A stretch of DNA of 64,000 bases from Sipunculus nudus (Eukaryota > Annelida > Sipuncula > Golfingiida > Sipunculidae). Location: contig CM049306.1 of assembly GCA_026874595.1 (NCBI GenBank), forward strand, positions 52,420,019 to 52,484,018. The letters run 5' to 3'. Positions 21,893 to 33,200 of the stretch are shown here, one piece after another. Under the pieces are notes generated by a model. That model ran no database searches. It worked only from the letters and a program-made list of their open reading frames with translations, and was not told the origin of the DNA. Each line of letters begins with the position of its first letter. Within the stretch, counting starts at the first letter, position 1. The position numbers were made by a program, and so were the translations under genes.

Positions 21893-23980
21893 GTGAGTAC
21901 AGGTCACTTGTACACCTTCCCAAAGTTTGTGGGCCCCAAAGGTGAACATAAAATAGGGGGAAACATTAAAAACTCATTCTCGGAATGGGAAAAATTATCT
22001 TCTGATAAAAACATTTTAACATATGTGAAAGGATGCACCATAGAATTTATAGATTTGCCTATTCAGAGCTTTGAGCCAAAATTGATACAGTTCAGTGAAA
22101 AAGAGGAAATTATTGTAAATTCAGAGATTCAAAAACTATTGGCTAAAGGGGTCATTATTGAAAGTAATGAACAACCAGGACAATTCATATCAACAATCTT
22201 CTTAAGACCAAAGAAAGATGGCACTTTTCGCACAATACTAAATTTGAAAAAATTAAATTCTTACATTGCATATTATCACTTTAAAATGGATACCATTCAA
22301 ACATGTGTCAGTCTCATGATTCCTGGTTGTTACATGGCTTCATTGGATTTACGGGATGCGTACTACTCTGTGCCAATACACCCTGATTATCAAAAGTATT
22401 TGAAATTCAGATGGAATAGAAAACTGTACAAATACACAGCCTTACCAAATGGACTTACCTGTGCCCCTCTTTATTTCACTAAGCTCATGAAACCTGTGCT
22501 GGCAGCATTAAGACAAAGGGGTCACATAGTCTCTATATATTTAGATGACCTTTATATACAAGCCCGAACTTATGATGAATGCAAGACTAGCATAGAAGAG
22601 ACGGTGACAGTTTTGAATAGACTTGGCTTCATGGTGCATCAGGAAAAATCAAAATTCATTCCTAGTCAACATTTAGAACATTTAGGCTTCATTCTTAATT
22701 CACTGGACATGGAGGTTACAGTCAATGCAGCAAAACAGAATAATATCAAAGTATTAGGGGAACAGGTGCTACAAAAACACAGTAAAAATGATTGTACCAT
22801 TCAAGATGTAGCGCAGCTTATAGGAACTATGGTCTCATGTCTGCCAGGGGTGGAATATGGTGAATTACATTACAGAAGCTTAGAACTTAATAAAATTGAA
22901 GCCCTAAAACTCAGCAAAGGGAATTTTAATGCTAACATAACACTCTCAAAACAATCAGTTGAAGATATTAAATGGTGGTTTGATATTTGCCAAAATTCAA
23001 GAAAAATATCTCATGGGAACCCATGCAACACTATAAGAACAGATGCATCCCTAGCTGGATGGGGGGCTGTAATGGGTAAACATTCCACTGGGGGGCGCTG
23101 GCTGAACTCTGAATGCACAGAACACATAAATGTTTTGGAACTTAAAGCAGCCTTCCTGGGATTACAAGCTTTATGCAGTCAGGTACACCACACGCACCTA
23201 CTCCTACAGTTGGATAATTCAACTGCAGTCGCCTACTTAACTTTCACTCATTCAATCCAGTGCAATAACATCACCCAGCAGATTTGGAATTGGTGCATAA
23301 CAAAAAACATTTGGCTTAGTATCTCACATATTCCAGGGATAGAGAATACCAGAGCAGACTCTGAATCTTGTAAGTTTAACGATAGGACAGAATGGACATT
23401 AAACAGTAAAGTCTTCTGTAACATTAGCAAGCACTTCGGAGTACCAGACATAGATTTGTTTGCTTCTAGAGTTAACCATCAGGTGGAGACCTATTTTTCA
23501 TGGAAAGCAGATCCCTGCTCCGTAGGAACAGATGCCTTTTTACATGACTGGGGGACTTATAATCTTTGCTATGCTTTTCCTCCCTTCAGTGTAATTCAAC
23601 GAGTGCTCCAAAAAGTGATACAAGACCAGGTCGACATTGTGCTGGTGGTCCCAGATTGGCCGACACAATCATGGTACCCGCAGCTCCTACAACTGTTAGT
23701 AGGGAGCCCAGTGCTACTTCCCAGGAGACAACATCTGCTACATCTGCCGCACGACACAAGTCAGGTCCACCCCCTCTGGCGAAAAATGCGACTTGCAGCT
23801 TGCCACTTGTCAGGCAGAGCTTACAACAGAAGGGAATATCAAGCAGAACTCAGGAAATCCTCATGTGCTCATGGCGCACAGGGACTCAGAAACAATATAA
23901 AACTTATATCACAAAATGGACTAAGTTTTGCAATACAAGACATTTCGATCCAATACAACCAAATATACCAGAAGTATTAG
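21893..23980 (+). CDS. DIRS polyprotein: reverse transcriptase, RNase H and methyltransferase-like region
   Basis: One intact frame of 695 codons counted from GTG at 21,893. It is also open upstream into the end of gag and lacks an early ATG, so it is probably expressed by fusion or re-initiation. Reverse transcriptase lies at residues ~85-275, with motif A SLDLRDAYYSVP (Asp152) and the catalytic YLDD at 216-219. RNase H lies at ~380-490, with the acidic set D384 (RTDAS), E416, D441 (LDNST) and D489. The region ~515-620 (DIDLFASR, then AFPPFSVI and VVPDWPTQ) corresponds to the segment in DIRS elements that carries a Dam-type methyltransferase fold. The C-terminus overlaps the recombinase frame by 415 nt. 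No inactivating change is visible. Confidence 0.92.
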   Translation: MSTGHLYTFPKFVGPKGEHKIGGNIKNSFSEWEKLSSDKNILTYVKGCTIEFIDLPIQSFEPKLIQFSEKEEIIVNSEIQKLLAKGVIIESNEQPGQFISTIFLRPKKDGTFRTILNLKKLNSYIAYYHFKMDTIQTCVSLMIPGCYMASLDLRDAYYSVPIHPDYQKYLKFRWNRKLYKYTALPNGLTCAPLYFTKLMKPVLAALRQRGHIVSIYLDDLYIQARTYDECKTSIEETVTVLNRLGFMVHQEKSKFIPSQHLEHLGFILNSLDMEVTVNAAKQNNIKVLGEQVLQKHSKNDCTIQDVAQLIGTMVSCLPGVEYGELHYRSLELNKIEALKLSKGNFNANITLSKQSVEDIKWWFDICQNSRKISHGNPCNTIRTDASLAGWGAVMGKHSTGGRWLNSECTEHINVLELKAAFLGLQALCSQVHHTHLLLQLDNSTAVAYLTFTHSIQCNNITQQIWNWCITKNIWLSISHIPGIENTRADSESCKFNDRTEWTLNSKVFCNISKHFGVPDIDLFASRVNHQVETYFSWKADPCSVGTDAFLHDWGTYNLCYAFPPFSVIQRVLQKVIQDQVDIVLVVPDWPTQSWYPQLLQLLVGSPVLLPRRQHLLHLPHDTSQVHPLWRKMRLAACHLSGRAYNRREYQAELRKSSCAHGAQGLRNNIKLISQNGLSFAIQDISIQYNQIYQKY

Positions 23981-24780
23981 AATTTTTAACTTTCTTGTAT
24001 GATTCAGGCTTAAAGTACAGTGCAATCAATACTGCTCGCTCAGCATTAGCATGTTTTGTGACCATAGATGGCCAGTTAACACTGGGGACACACCCATTAG
24101 TAAAAAGGTTTCTTAAGGCAGTTTTTCAATCACGACCGGCCCTGCCAAGGTACCAAGACACCTGGAATGTGGACACAGTTCTCATGTACATAGAAGAACT
24201 TATGCCTCTAGAGGAACTTAGCTTAAAACAGTTAACATTAAAACTAGTTATGTTAATAGCATTAGTGACAGGACAGAGGTGTCAGTCAATACATTTGTTG
24301 GACTTGCAGCAAATGAAAGTCACTAAAGATGGTGTACATTTCATCATTGATAAACTTGTGAAACAATCAAAGCCAGGAAAACACCAGCCAATATTAGTAT
24401 TGCCTAGGTTTAAGCAAAATGCAGCATTGTGTTGTTTTCTTACTTTGAAAGAGTACCTAGTGAGAACAAGAAACCTTAGAGTTGAGGCAGATAACACAAA
24501 GTTGTTTATTAGTTACATGAAACCACATAAAGCTGTAGCCAAGGACACAATCAGTAGATGGGTAAAATCTGTAATGGCAAGAGCTGGCATTGACATACAG
24601 TTGTTTAAGCCTCATAGTACAAGAGCGGCATCAACAAGTAAGGTTTAAGCTGTAGGGACATCACTGTCTGTCATAATGAAAACAGCAGGATGGAGTAGTG
24701 CTTCTACTTTTAGAAAGTTTTACCAAAAACCAGTATCTAATAGCAGTAATGATTATGCTGAAGCTTTGCTTCATAAGTAG
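23566..24780 (+). pseudogene. DIRS tyrosine recombinase, interrupted before the catalytic Tyr
   Basis: ATG at 23,566; 360 codons to TAA at 24,646-24,648. After that stop the same frame continues with the normal end of the family to TAG at 24,778. Before the stop are the N-terminal DNA-binding helices (SRTQEILMCSWRTGTQKQY), the first catalytic Arg in TGQRCQSIH (residue 238) and the HxxR box in KPHSTRAAS (His350, Arg353). Beyond the stop lie the AGW box and the nucleophilic Tyr in RKFYQK. The single nonsense codon should abolish integration by this copy unless read through. The overlap with the RNase H frame is typical of DIRS. Confidence 0.9.
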
Positions 24781-25047
24781 GAAATTTGAGGGCAGAAACC
24801 TGGACACTAGTATAGGGGTTACTTTTTATATGGCTATAAAGATAGTTACACTAGAGACTAAACAGCAATTATTGAATATATCTCCTCCAGGTTCTCAGGT
24901 ATATGATACTTAACAAACTGAGAAAAGGAGTACAATTTTGGGGCATATGTATTTACTAGTTGGATATAGTAAACTGTTTCAAGTAGAACTTGTCTTTGTG
25001 TCTCTATTACATGCTCTCTACACTCCCTATGTCCACTCATGCTTTAA

Positions 25048-25168
25048 AATCTCGCAGAATCTCGTATGGTCCTGATAAGACGGTAGAATTTAAAAATTAA
25101 AGAGACTTACCAAAGTTGAAGTTTGATTGTAATTCTACCGTCTTGTCAGGAACATGAGAGATTAAGCG
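25048..25168. repeat. DIRS internal complementary region
   Basis: Part one (25,048-25,090) is the inverted copy of the left terminus 20,056-20,099. Part two (25,087-25,168) is the inverted copy of the right terminus 25,268-25,350, nearly perfect over 82 bp. The two parts share AATT at 25,087-25,090. The region is therefore the complement of the right and left ends joined head to tail, as DIRS replication models require. Part two and the right terminus can also pair as a long hairpin with a ~99-nt loop. Confidence 0.92.
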
Positions 25169-25240
25169 CCCACCCTGACTATAAGTCCCTCCCTACTTCT
25201 GGCGAACCAAAATTATGAGTGGACATTCTGGCTGTAAAAA

Positions 25241-25305
25241 TTGACTCATGGGATAGCTACGCAATCTCGCTTAATCTCTCATGTTCCTGACAAGACGGTA
25301 GAATT
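25241..25305 (-). repeat. DIRS right inverted terminal repeat
   Basis: Reads TTGACTCATGGGATAGCTAC, then continues to AAGACGGTAGAATT, the inverse of the left repeat. A further 45 bp (25,306-25,350) extends beyond the inverted match and is repeated only in the internal complementary region. The extension contains GGTAAGTCTC, which resembles a 5' splice site. Confidence 0.9.
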
Positions 25306-25384
25306 ACAATCAAACTTCAACTTTGGTAAGTCTCGTTTAATTTTTAAATTAACTGAGGCTTATGCACTTAATAATGAGGGGCCC

Positions 25385-25560
25385 TGCGGCTGAAATAGTA
25401 CTCTCAAGCTCACACTGCAGCCAATATGGCTGACCAGCGCTTTAGTACCGGTCTGTGGCTGAATTGAGCTGGCGACCGAAATCGCCTGCTTCTTGGCGCT
25501 GGCGGCAGACATGGTAGGTTTCAGACCGGCAGCTTATATCAACGGCAGCCGATATGTCCC
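25385..25560 (-). repeat. GC-rich repeat, right member of an inverted pair
   Basis: The inverse of 18,630-18,830, beginning 35 bp after the DIRS right end. It contains GGCGCTGGCGGCAGACATGG and ends near GATATGTCCC at 25,557. Confidence 0.7.
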
Positions 25561-25599
25561 TTTACCTGTGTAAAGCTGATGTTTAACATAAATAAATAT

Positions 25600-26200
25600 G
25601 TGTGAGAAAATAATAATGAGCTAATATAAATGGCATTCACATGACATTATTTTCTGAATAAATATCCTAAAAATGAATTTAAAAAATAATTATTGCATGT
25701 CCTACTTATATGCAGTCTCACTAATTTGATGAAGAAGATGAAGGAGGATGAAAGAAGATGAAAGAGGATTTAAATTAACAGTTAAATAATTTCAACAGAA
25801 TATTTTAAAAAGATGATATACCAAACTTTAACTCTTCATCTTTTGCCTAATGTAATTAAGTATTGAAGTAAAAATCTGTAAACAAACTTAAAAATACTTA
25901 TTTAAAATTTTAAATTTCTTTTAATAAGGATATTTTTATGGGCAAGACTTAGACACTGGTTCCAGGTGACTCTGACTTTTAAGAGGTGGACTTTGGCCTA
26001 TCTCAAGGACTCAAACTTTGCTTCTGACTCGAGTAGTCCAGCATCAAACTTGGACTTAGACTCAAATGGTATCAACCTGACTACATCGCTGGTGAAACAG
26101 GTGATATCCAAGTAAAATTATGCTCTTGACTGAAGACATAGTAATCAGCCATGGGGTATGGAAATTTTCCTTTCTTTTGAAATACGTAGGTGTACTGTTA
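25600..26200. other. No recognised gene
   Basis: AT-rich. A short GATGAAGAA/GATGAAAGA purine repeat lies at 25,728-25,770. No promoter-like element for SIL1 was recognised here. Confidence 0.4.
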
Positions 26201-26203
26201 TTG

Positions 26204-27000
26204 GCTCATCTGGCCATAGGCCAGATGAGCTTATGAAATGGTGATGTGGCATCCATCTGTCATTTAAAAAAAATGCTTCTTCTTCTTTATCTATCTGCTA
26301 ATTTTGATAATTTTATTTATCTGATAGTGCTTTGTACAGGTTAACCTTTGCACAAAATTTTGAAACTCATTAATTATGCAAATTTATGCAAACCTTTACA
26401 AGAATCAGAAAATATGCTTCTCCTTTATTTATCAGCTGATTTTGATAATTTTGTTTATTTATCTGATAGGGCTTAGTGTAGGCTATTAACCTTTGCACAA
26501 CATTTTGAAATTCATAAATTATGCAAATTTATGCAAACCTTTACAAAAATCACAAAATATGCTTCTCCTTTATTTATCAGCTGATTTTGATAATTTTGTT
26601 TATTTATCTGATAGGGCTTAGTGTGGGCTAGTAACCTTTGCACAACATTTTGAAATTCATAAATTATGCAAATTTATGCAAACCTTTACAAGAATCAGAA
26701 AATATGCTTCTCCTTTATTTATCAGCTGATTTTGATAATTTTGTTTATTTATCTGATAGGGCTTGGTTTAGGCTATTAACCTTTGCACAACATTTTGAAA
26801 TTTATTAATTATGCAAATTTATGCAAACCTTTACAAAAATCACAAAATATGCTTCTCCTTAATTTATCAGCTGATTTTGATAATTTTGTTTATTTTATCT
26901 GATAGGGCTTAGTGTGGGCTAGTAACCTTTTCACAACATTTTGAAACTCATTAATTATTCAAATTTATGCAAACTTTTACAAAAATCACAAAATATGCAC
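26204..27000 (+). repeat. Hairpin-headed tandem array (145-bp units) immediately upstream of SIL1
   Basis: A perfect 12-bp inverted repeat (GCTCATCTGGCC, 3-nt loop, 26,204-26,230) is followed by GAGCTTATGAAATGGTGATG, a box also seen in family B heads. About five tandem units of ~145 bp follow; the word AATATGCTTCTCCTTTATTT recurs near 26,410, 26,555, 26,700 and 26,846. The array stops about 120 bp before the SIL1 start codon, so it must occupy the proximal promoter or the 5' untranslated region. Confidence 0.85.
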
Positions 27001-27118
27001 TTCATGAACATTGGGTTATTTTATAGGCTCACTGCAGCTGCTGGCTGATCTCTGTGCCATTGATGTTCTGTTGATTTTGTACTTCAGAGGGAAGGTCTGT
27101 CTCTATAAATTGGCAGTC

Positions 27119-27233
27119 ATGAAACAAATAATAATGGTTTTGCTGTTGGCTGGTGGTATTCTGGTTTCTGCCGGTACATCACCAGAGTCAGATGAGGTTA
27201 CCGTGGAAACAGAAGAGGAACAAACTAAACCAG
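27119..27233 (+). CDS. SIL1: SIL1 exon 1 (coding part): signal peptide
   Basis: The ATG at 27,119 is the first in frame; upstream the frame is open without ATG. It encodes a signal peptide and an acidic segment (SDEVTVETEEEQTKP). The donor is CAG|GTATTT after 27,233, phase 1. The transcription start is unknown. Confidence 0.9.
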
Positions 27234-30200
27234 GTATTTTTCTAAACGATATTAAAATGTTTAAACTGGGTAATTTACAGCAAAAAACTCTTAAACATTG
27301 GTAATTTATTTGGGATCAGCCCATCTTCAAATGCAGTCATTCATACCTTCTTATTTAACCACAGCAGGATTAAATGTTAATGAACTTTAAGATCCTTTAT
27401 TTTCATGTACTTTAATTTATTAAATTCATTGTATCTGCATATTTGTGGGGTTTGGATTTATGATGTATAGGAATAATGTTTAGAGGTTTTTATTTTATCG
27501 TGACAAATGGTTAAAATCTCAAAAGGTAAAACTTTCCTTTAAGGCCTAGGCCCCCTCTTAAAAATGGATATAGTTTTCAGGAACCTTTTTTCAGAAATCA
27601 GTGTTTGCAGGTGTTCTTTTTATATTTCTTTTTGTATGTTTCGATAATAATGTCATATGATCAGGGAAAGGTATGATAAAAACAGATTTTTTTTGCTAGA
27701 CAGGTAAAAGCACTAAATAACAAAAGAAATCTTAGCAAGTTTGTATCATTTTATCTTCTTGAAAGATGAAAATAAAAAAAAAATTTTATGTGCGGGTATG
27801 GTTCTCGCGCACAGCGCACATCACTTTTAAATTGATGCGCGCTGTGCCCAAGAACCATACCTTGATTTTTTTTATGGCCTAATAGAAGTTGTTCTATCTA
27901 TTTAAAACTATGATTGGCATTGGCTTGCAGGTTATTAGGAACATGTTTGATATCTGTTTGTAAAGATAAAGAGAATGTTATTACTTTTTATTTTTTAGAG
28001 GATTTGACACATTAATTTGCAAATTTTGTTTGACAAGGTCACAATTATTGTATCCCTAGACAAAGTAGGCTGCAGAAAAATCATGTGAGTGAGATAACTC
28101 ATAAAATGTTTCATGGACCTTTTTTTAAACATGACATGTGTATAGATGTAATTAGAATGGGGTCATGACATTCATCAGGAGAATGACCTTGACAATGAAT
28201 AAGTTTATTTTTGGTGAAAATCACACAAATTCTTAAATAGCTCAAGAAAGCTTCGCATGGATTGATAAAAAATTCAAGTTGATAATGTTGGAGAGCGTTA
28301 CCATGAACTAGAAACTTATGGCTCCATGTATTGTTGTTTTCTTGATTTTGTGCCTTTTAATACCCCCATCATTCCCACTTCACATTACTATGAGCAAGCA
28401 GGGTTGGGGCCAGGTACATGCAAAAGTACCTAGGTACAGGTACAGGTACTTGCAAAATGGTCAGGTACAGGTACAGGTACAGCATTATTGTAGAGTACCT
28501 AGGTACAGGTACAGGTACTTTAGAAAAATACCTAGGTACAGATACAGGTACATTTTAAAGATATTTGAACTAATGATAATTGCAAAAATTTCTTGTAGAA
28601 ATGCGATCATAATTTGTAATAGAATGGCTGAAAACATTATTAATAAGTTTTAAATTATATCTTTTAAAGTCATCACAAAAAAAAACCAGCATGGCAAATG
28701 TAAAGGATTGCCTTTAGTAAATGTGATAAGTGAATGAAGCTGATAAAGTTTACAAAGTTAGTAATACTGAAATATAAAACTTTCATTCATATACTAAAAT
28801 ATGATGTCACTCTTTCAAATCAAGTTTTGAGTTTTAGAGTAATGTTTTAAAGTCAAAATCTCTTGAAGCACCACACATTCTTTAAAATAAAGAGGCTTGA
28901 CAACTTGACTGAAAGGGAAAATCTTATAATCAGTTTTTATAGACTAACTTCAAGACATGAACAATAATACATACATAATTAGAAGTAACAATAAACATGT
29001 CCATTGCAGTAAGTCACACTGAGGAATGTTTTGAGAATTAAGAGCACCTGCATTTGATGCTTGAGCAGGGACTTTTTTTCTGTGAAATGGAATGTTCTGC
29101 TTTTTTGGCATATGTTGAGAATTCAGTTACACGATATGTACCATCTTCACTTCTTCATTTATCCTTCACCAATGTTCTTTGTATATTAGACAACAGGTAT
29201 CTACATGGGGCATGTGAGCAACACTGTCCATATCCTTTTCTCTCTACCCTTTATATCTGATAATGGCCCCAACCCTGTTCTGTGTCTACATTGCATGGGC
29301 ATGAGGGCAGCCCTGTTCCTATCCTTTGTCAGTTGCCTGATACTTGTGCTGATAATGTCACAAAGAACTTCCTGTTTACAGGCTGGAGGTTGACCAGCTT
29401 GCTAGCCCCACTAGCTACAAAGGCAGCAGGGATGAATGCTTTGTAATTACCCCTGCCTGAGATAGGTAACTGACCTGACAGGGGTGACAGCTTTGTTCAA
29501 GCAATTGACCCAAGCCGGGTGTCCATTTCCAGTATCACATTTGTGCCTGAAGTACCTTATACCAGGTACAGGTACTTTAGTTCCAGGTACAGGTACAGGT
29601 ACAAGGTACTTCCTACTCATGAAAGCCAGGTACAGGTACAGGTACAGGTACTCTGAATTGTGTACCTAGGTACAGGTACAGGTACGGGTACCTGGCCCCA
29701 ACCCTGTGAGCAAGTAACAAACTAATGGACAGATTTCTTTCATATTATGCATAGACTTAGATATGGGTTATGGAATGAAGTATATACAAATTTGGGTCAT
29801 GACCTTTACCATCAGAGTGGCCGTGACCTTGAATATTTCCATATTTAGTGAAAAACGAACAAAAACTTTGTTTTGCAATTGGATGAACTATTTTTCTGAA
29901 AATCAAAAAGAAAAATGACAGATGATAAGTTGTCAAAAGAGTTTGAAACCTTGAGTATGACCTTGTCCTTCAAGGTCAAATCTGTCGATATATAAGGTTT
30001 TTGAGAATGCTTTAACAAGATCAAAAAATATTTTGTTACTAATAGCTTCTGTGATGTCAAAGGATCAGAGGTCAAGGATTTTCATTTTAAGCTTAAGTTT
30101 CTGGCCTTTATAAGGGGATATTGATGTTTGTTCAGAGATTCAATCAGTATGTAATATTTATTTGTAACTATAACTTCAGACACCCCTGTCTCAATCCATA

Positions 30201-33200
30201 TTGCCCAGGATGACCAGGCTGGGGAGGGTATGGAAGAGTTTGTGCCAACGTCAGAATGGCAGACAGTGAAAGAAGGTAAGACTTTAACCAAACTCAAAGA
30301 CTAAAATATTTAGTATAATTATATAATACAATAAAAATCACTATTACACTAGTTATCATGCATTGATTTAAAAACAAATTTATCTGACTAATATATATCT
30401 TTAACTATTCTGGATATTTTACAAGCTTCATGTATAGTGATGGCACCATTTGCCTCCTCAGCATGTCAGCACTAATTTAGAGGGACCCAATCATCTATAA
30501 AGCATGTTGAATTGAAAAAAAAATAACTTCTTCCCTTTAAAATAAGTTAAAACCTGCCAAAATATTGCCCTGACACAGTTTGCTTACTCTTGTAAATAAG
30601 TTTTAAAATCAGATGAACAGGTGCGATCACAGGTGTAAATATGAACACAGTGTGTGCATAGTCTGGGCCACAACCTGTCAATCAGGAGATGCCATGACTG
30701 ACTTTACCCTTATGTAATACATGTTCCCCTGACTAAAACACGTCGTGTTGTGGCTCAAAATCAGACCACTGGTCATGAAGCCTTGTTATGGTAAACAGAC
30801 ACACGTGGACTGTGCTTACCAACACACAGAACAATAACAAGCTGTTAAACAGTCATATATGAGGTCCTGAGACTGTGTGCTGGGATGGTCTTGCTTGGGA
30901 ACTTTTGTATAAAACAAAACTGAACTGAAAGTGTGAAATAATAGGCATAATATTGTTCCTGATTATGCCCCTTTTAGTGTTCAGAGACTCCCATGTACAA
31001 AAACCCACCAAAATTCTTCCATGTCTTGAGTTTGGAGTAGTACAAGGGCTTTCACAAATGTAGAGGATGCTGGACCTTGCTGGATAAGTGACCTTCATCT
31101 CCTGTCTCAGTTTCCAACATATGGTGTGATTATTGCCTCTGTCATTTGGGAATGTGTTGATTGTCGTTCATGTGTGTGTTGTTCACAACACAATACAAAC
31201 AGTCATGAATAGAATCCCATTCACTGCACCTTGGGAATGGCCCAATCAGGGATCGAAATACTTTGAAATTTTCACCCTTCCAAGGGAAAGGCATTAATAC
31301 AGGTTTGCCATTCTGCTGAAAAATGTGCCTTTCTGCTGAAGATGCATCCTACCATCATATCAAACTTTCAGTCACACTTCGCTCAGGGAACACCTGATTC
31401 TGCCATCTTATATGCCGTTCTGTACACACAACTGCATGCAAAAGGTACTGGATGTTTTCAATAGTAACCCATTTATATCAGAAACACAATTGTGCAGTGA
31501 AAAAATACCCAGGAAAATGTTAGAAAGTATAAAAATTTTAGACCATTTTAATAAGAAAATATAGGAAATATAGGCAGTCGGTGGAACACTGCCTGTAAAA
31601 TAATTTGTTTTTGTGTCATGTTTACTTTTTATCAGCTACTAATATGGAATACATCTAGGTATTCACCTTTCCAACGGATTGGTACAAGATGAAAAATGCC
31701 TTTCTGTGCACGTTTGCCTGTCTGAGACAGGTGGAAAGGGTTTTTTTAATTTACTCCTGCTAATGATGAGTCGATAAGATTTTAGTGTTGATGCGGATCA
31801 TAATCCAGATCCAGGAAGGACTTCCAGGAATATTCACAAATGTGCAGTCACATATGTCCAGTTTATAATGGGAATATTTGGCTGAATAAAGAATGCAAAC
31901 ACTTGTTTTGGAATATGCACCAATAAACCTAGGAAAATGGGATAAAAGTGGATGAAAACTCTGGTTGCAGAGTATCCCGCATTAAGGACGGCCCACTTGG
32001 CAGAGGCCTGCATTTGTGAGAATTCATATTTCTAGTTTACCTATGAAAACTACAATGAATCCTCTTTCATGAAAACTGTATGAATGACATATTGATTGAG
32101 CATCTCTGCCTTTTTGTTAAATTGACAGTCCATTGGGACTGAAAGCCTGAAAAAATGTAACAAGCAACATAGTTTCCAACAAAATGACAGTTACAGGTTT
32201 AAATGAGCATTAACTTGAAAAGTATGCAAGTCAGTGATGTAATGTGGCAGTTTTTTTGGTGCTACACAGGTCAAGCTGTACCACGGGGTCTGCATGTGAG
32301 ACTGAACCTACAGACAGGGGAACGAGAGGCCAAGCTGCTGGATCCTGAGGACGCAGCCAAGGTCGCAGGAAACAAGAAACAGACAGTGGCTGGATCAGCT
32401 CTTGCAGCCACAGAAATAGATTCATCAGGCATGTTTTAGATTGAAATTGAAAGTTTAAATTGAATTTTAATGTAATGAATACATTTGGTACATTTAGTAA
32501 ATATTGTTTATATTATTCTTTAGAATGATACCTCAGTTGTAGATCAGTTCCATCTAGTGTTAATTTTTAGCAGATGTTAGCAGAGGATAAATTGTAACCG
32601 CTGAACCTAGAAGCCTGTAACTAAAAACCTAGGAAGGTTCATAAAAAATCTCCTTGGATTCCTGAAATTAGGTCACTGCAACTTATATCCTTCGAGCTAT
32701 GGAGCTTGTAAGTAACCCCCAGAATAATAAAAAATTTGATACAAAACCTCCAATTTCTTGATAATTAATGCATGGATTGTCATAATTTTTGCCTTGAATA
32801 TTGACCTGACTAGTTTTGTCAGTTCCTGAAAAGTGGTGGCTCCACTTTCTTATTTTTACAAATATTTTTCTGTTTTTTTTACTATAAAATGACAACAATC
32901 ATGACAGTTTCTAAGCTGTGATTCCATCTAGTGTCCCAAAACCTAGTGTGTTTATTGATCACAAGTGGATGCCCTATTGTAGTCACCTGTCTGTCTGTCT
33001 GTTTGTCAATCTGTTTGTCTGTCCATCGTTAATCCTCACAAATTTCTTTCTAGATGATAACTCTAGGTTTGATTGACATATGGATTTCAAACACGACTTA
33101 CAAATGGCCCGCCACTAAAGAAAGAACCTATATGATTTTTGGGTCATAAGGGTAAAGGTCAAGGTCACAAGACTCACTCATTTTAAAAGATTATGGCTAA

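Larger units (their letters stand above)
20056..25350 (+). mobile_element. DIRS-like tyrosine-recombinase retrotransposon, structurally complete, coding capacity damaged
   Basis: A 5.3-kb element with inverted terminal repeats, three overlapping coding regions in DIRS order (gag; RT-RNase H with a methyltransferase-like segment; tyrosine recombinase) and an internal complementary region before the right end. AATT occurs at both outer edges (20,056-20,059 and 25,347-25,350) with no target duplication, as expected for recombinase-mediated integration of a circular intermediate. In DIRS elements the internal region templates completion of the ends. Damage: a frame shift in early gag, an in-frame TGA at 21,228, and an in-frame TAA at 24,646 that cuts off the recombinase tyrosine. 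The RT/RNase H frame is intact. The structure is therefore young enough to read, but this copy could not act alone. Confidence 0.93.

Noticed and set aside
24698-24913. 71-codon frame after the recombinase
   Set aside because: It is a shifted-frame shadow of the end of the recombinase plus non-coding DNA.
26260-27000. CRISPR-like regular repeats
   Set aside because: The units are contiguous ~145-bp tandem repeats without unique spacers, in a eukaryotic intron/promoter context.
27011-27118. Upstream extension of SIL1 exon 1
   Set aside because: The frame is open but begins at TTG and has no ATG. The ATG at 27,119 directly precedes a good signal peptide.
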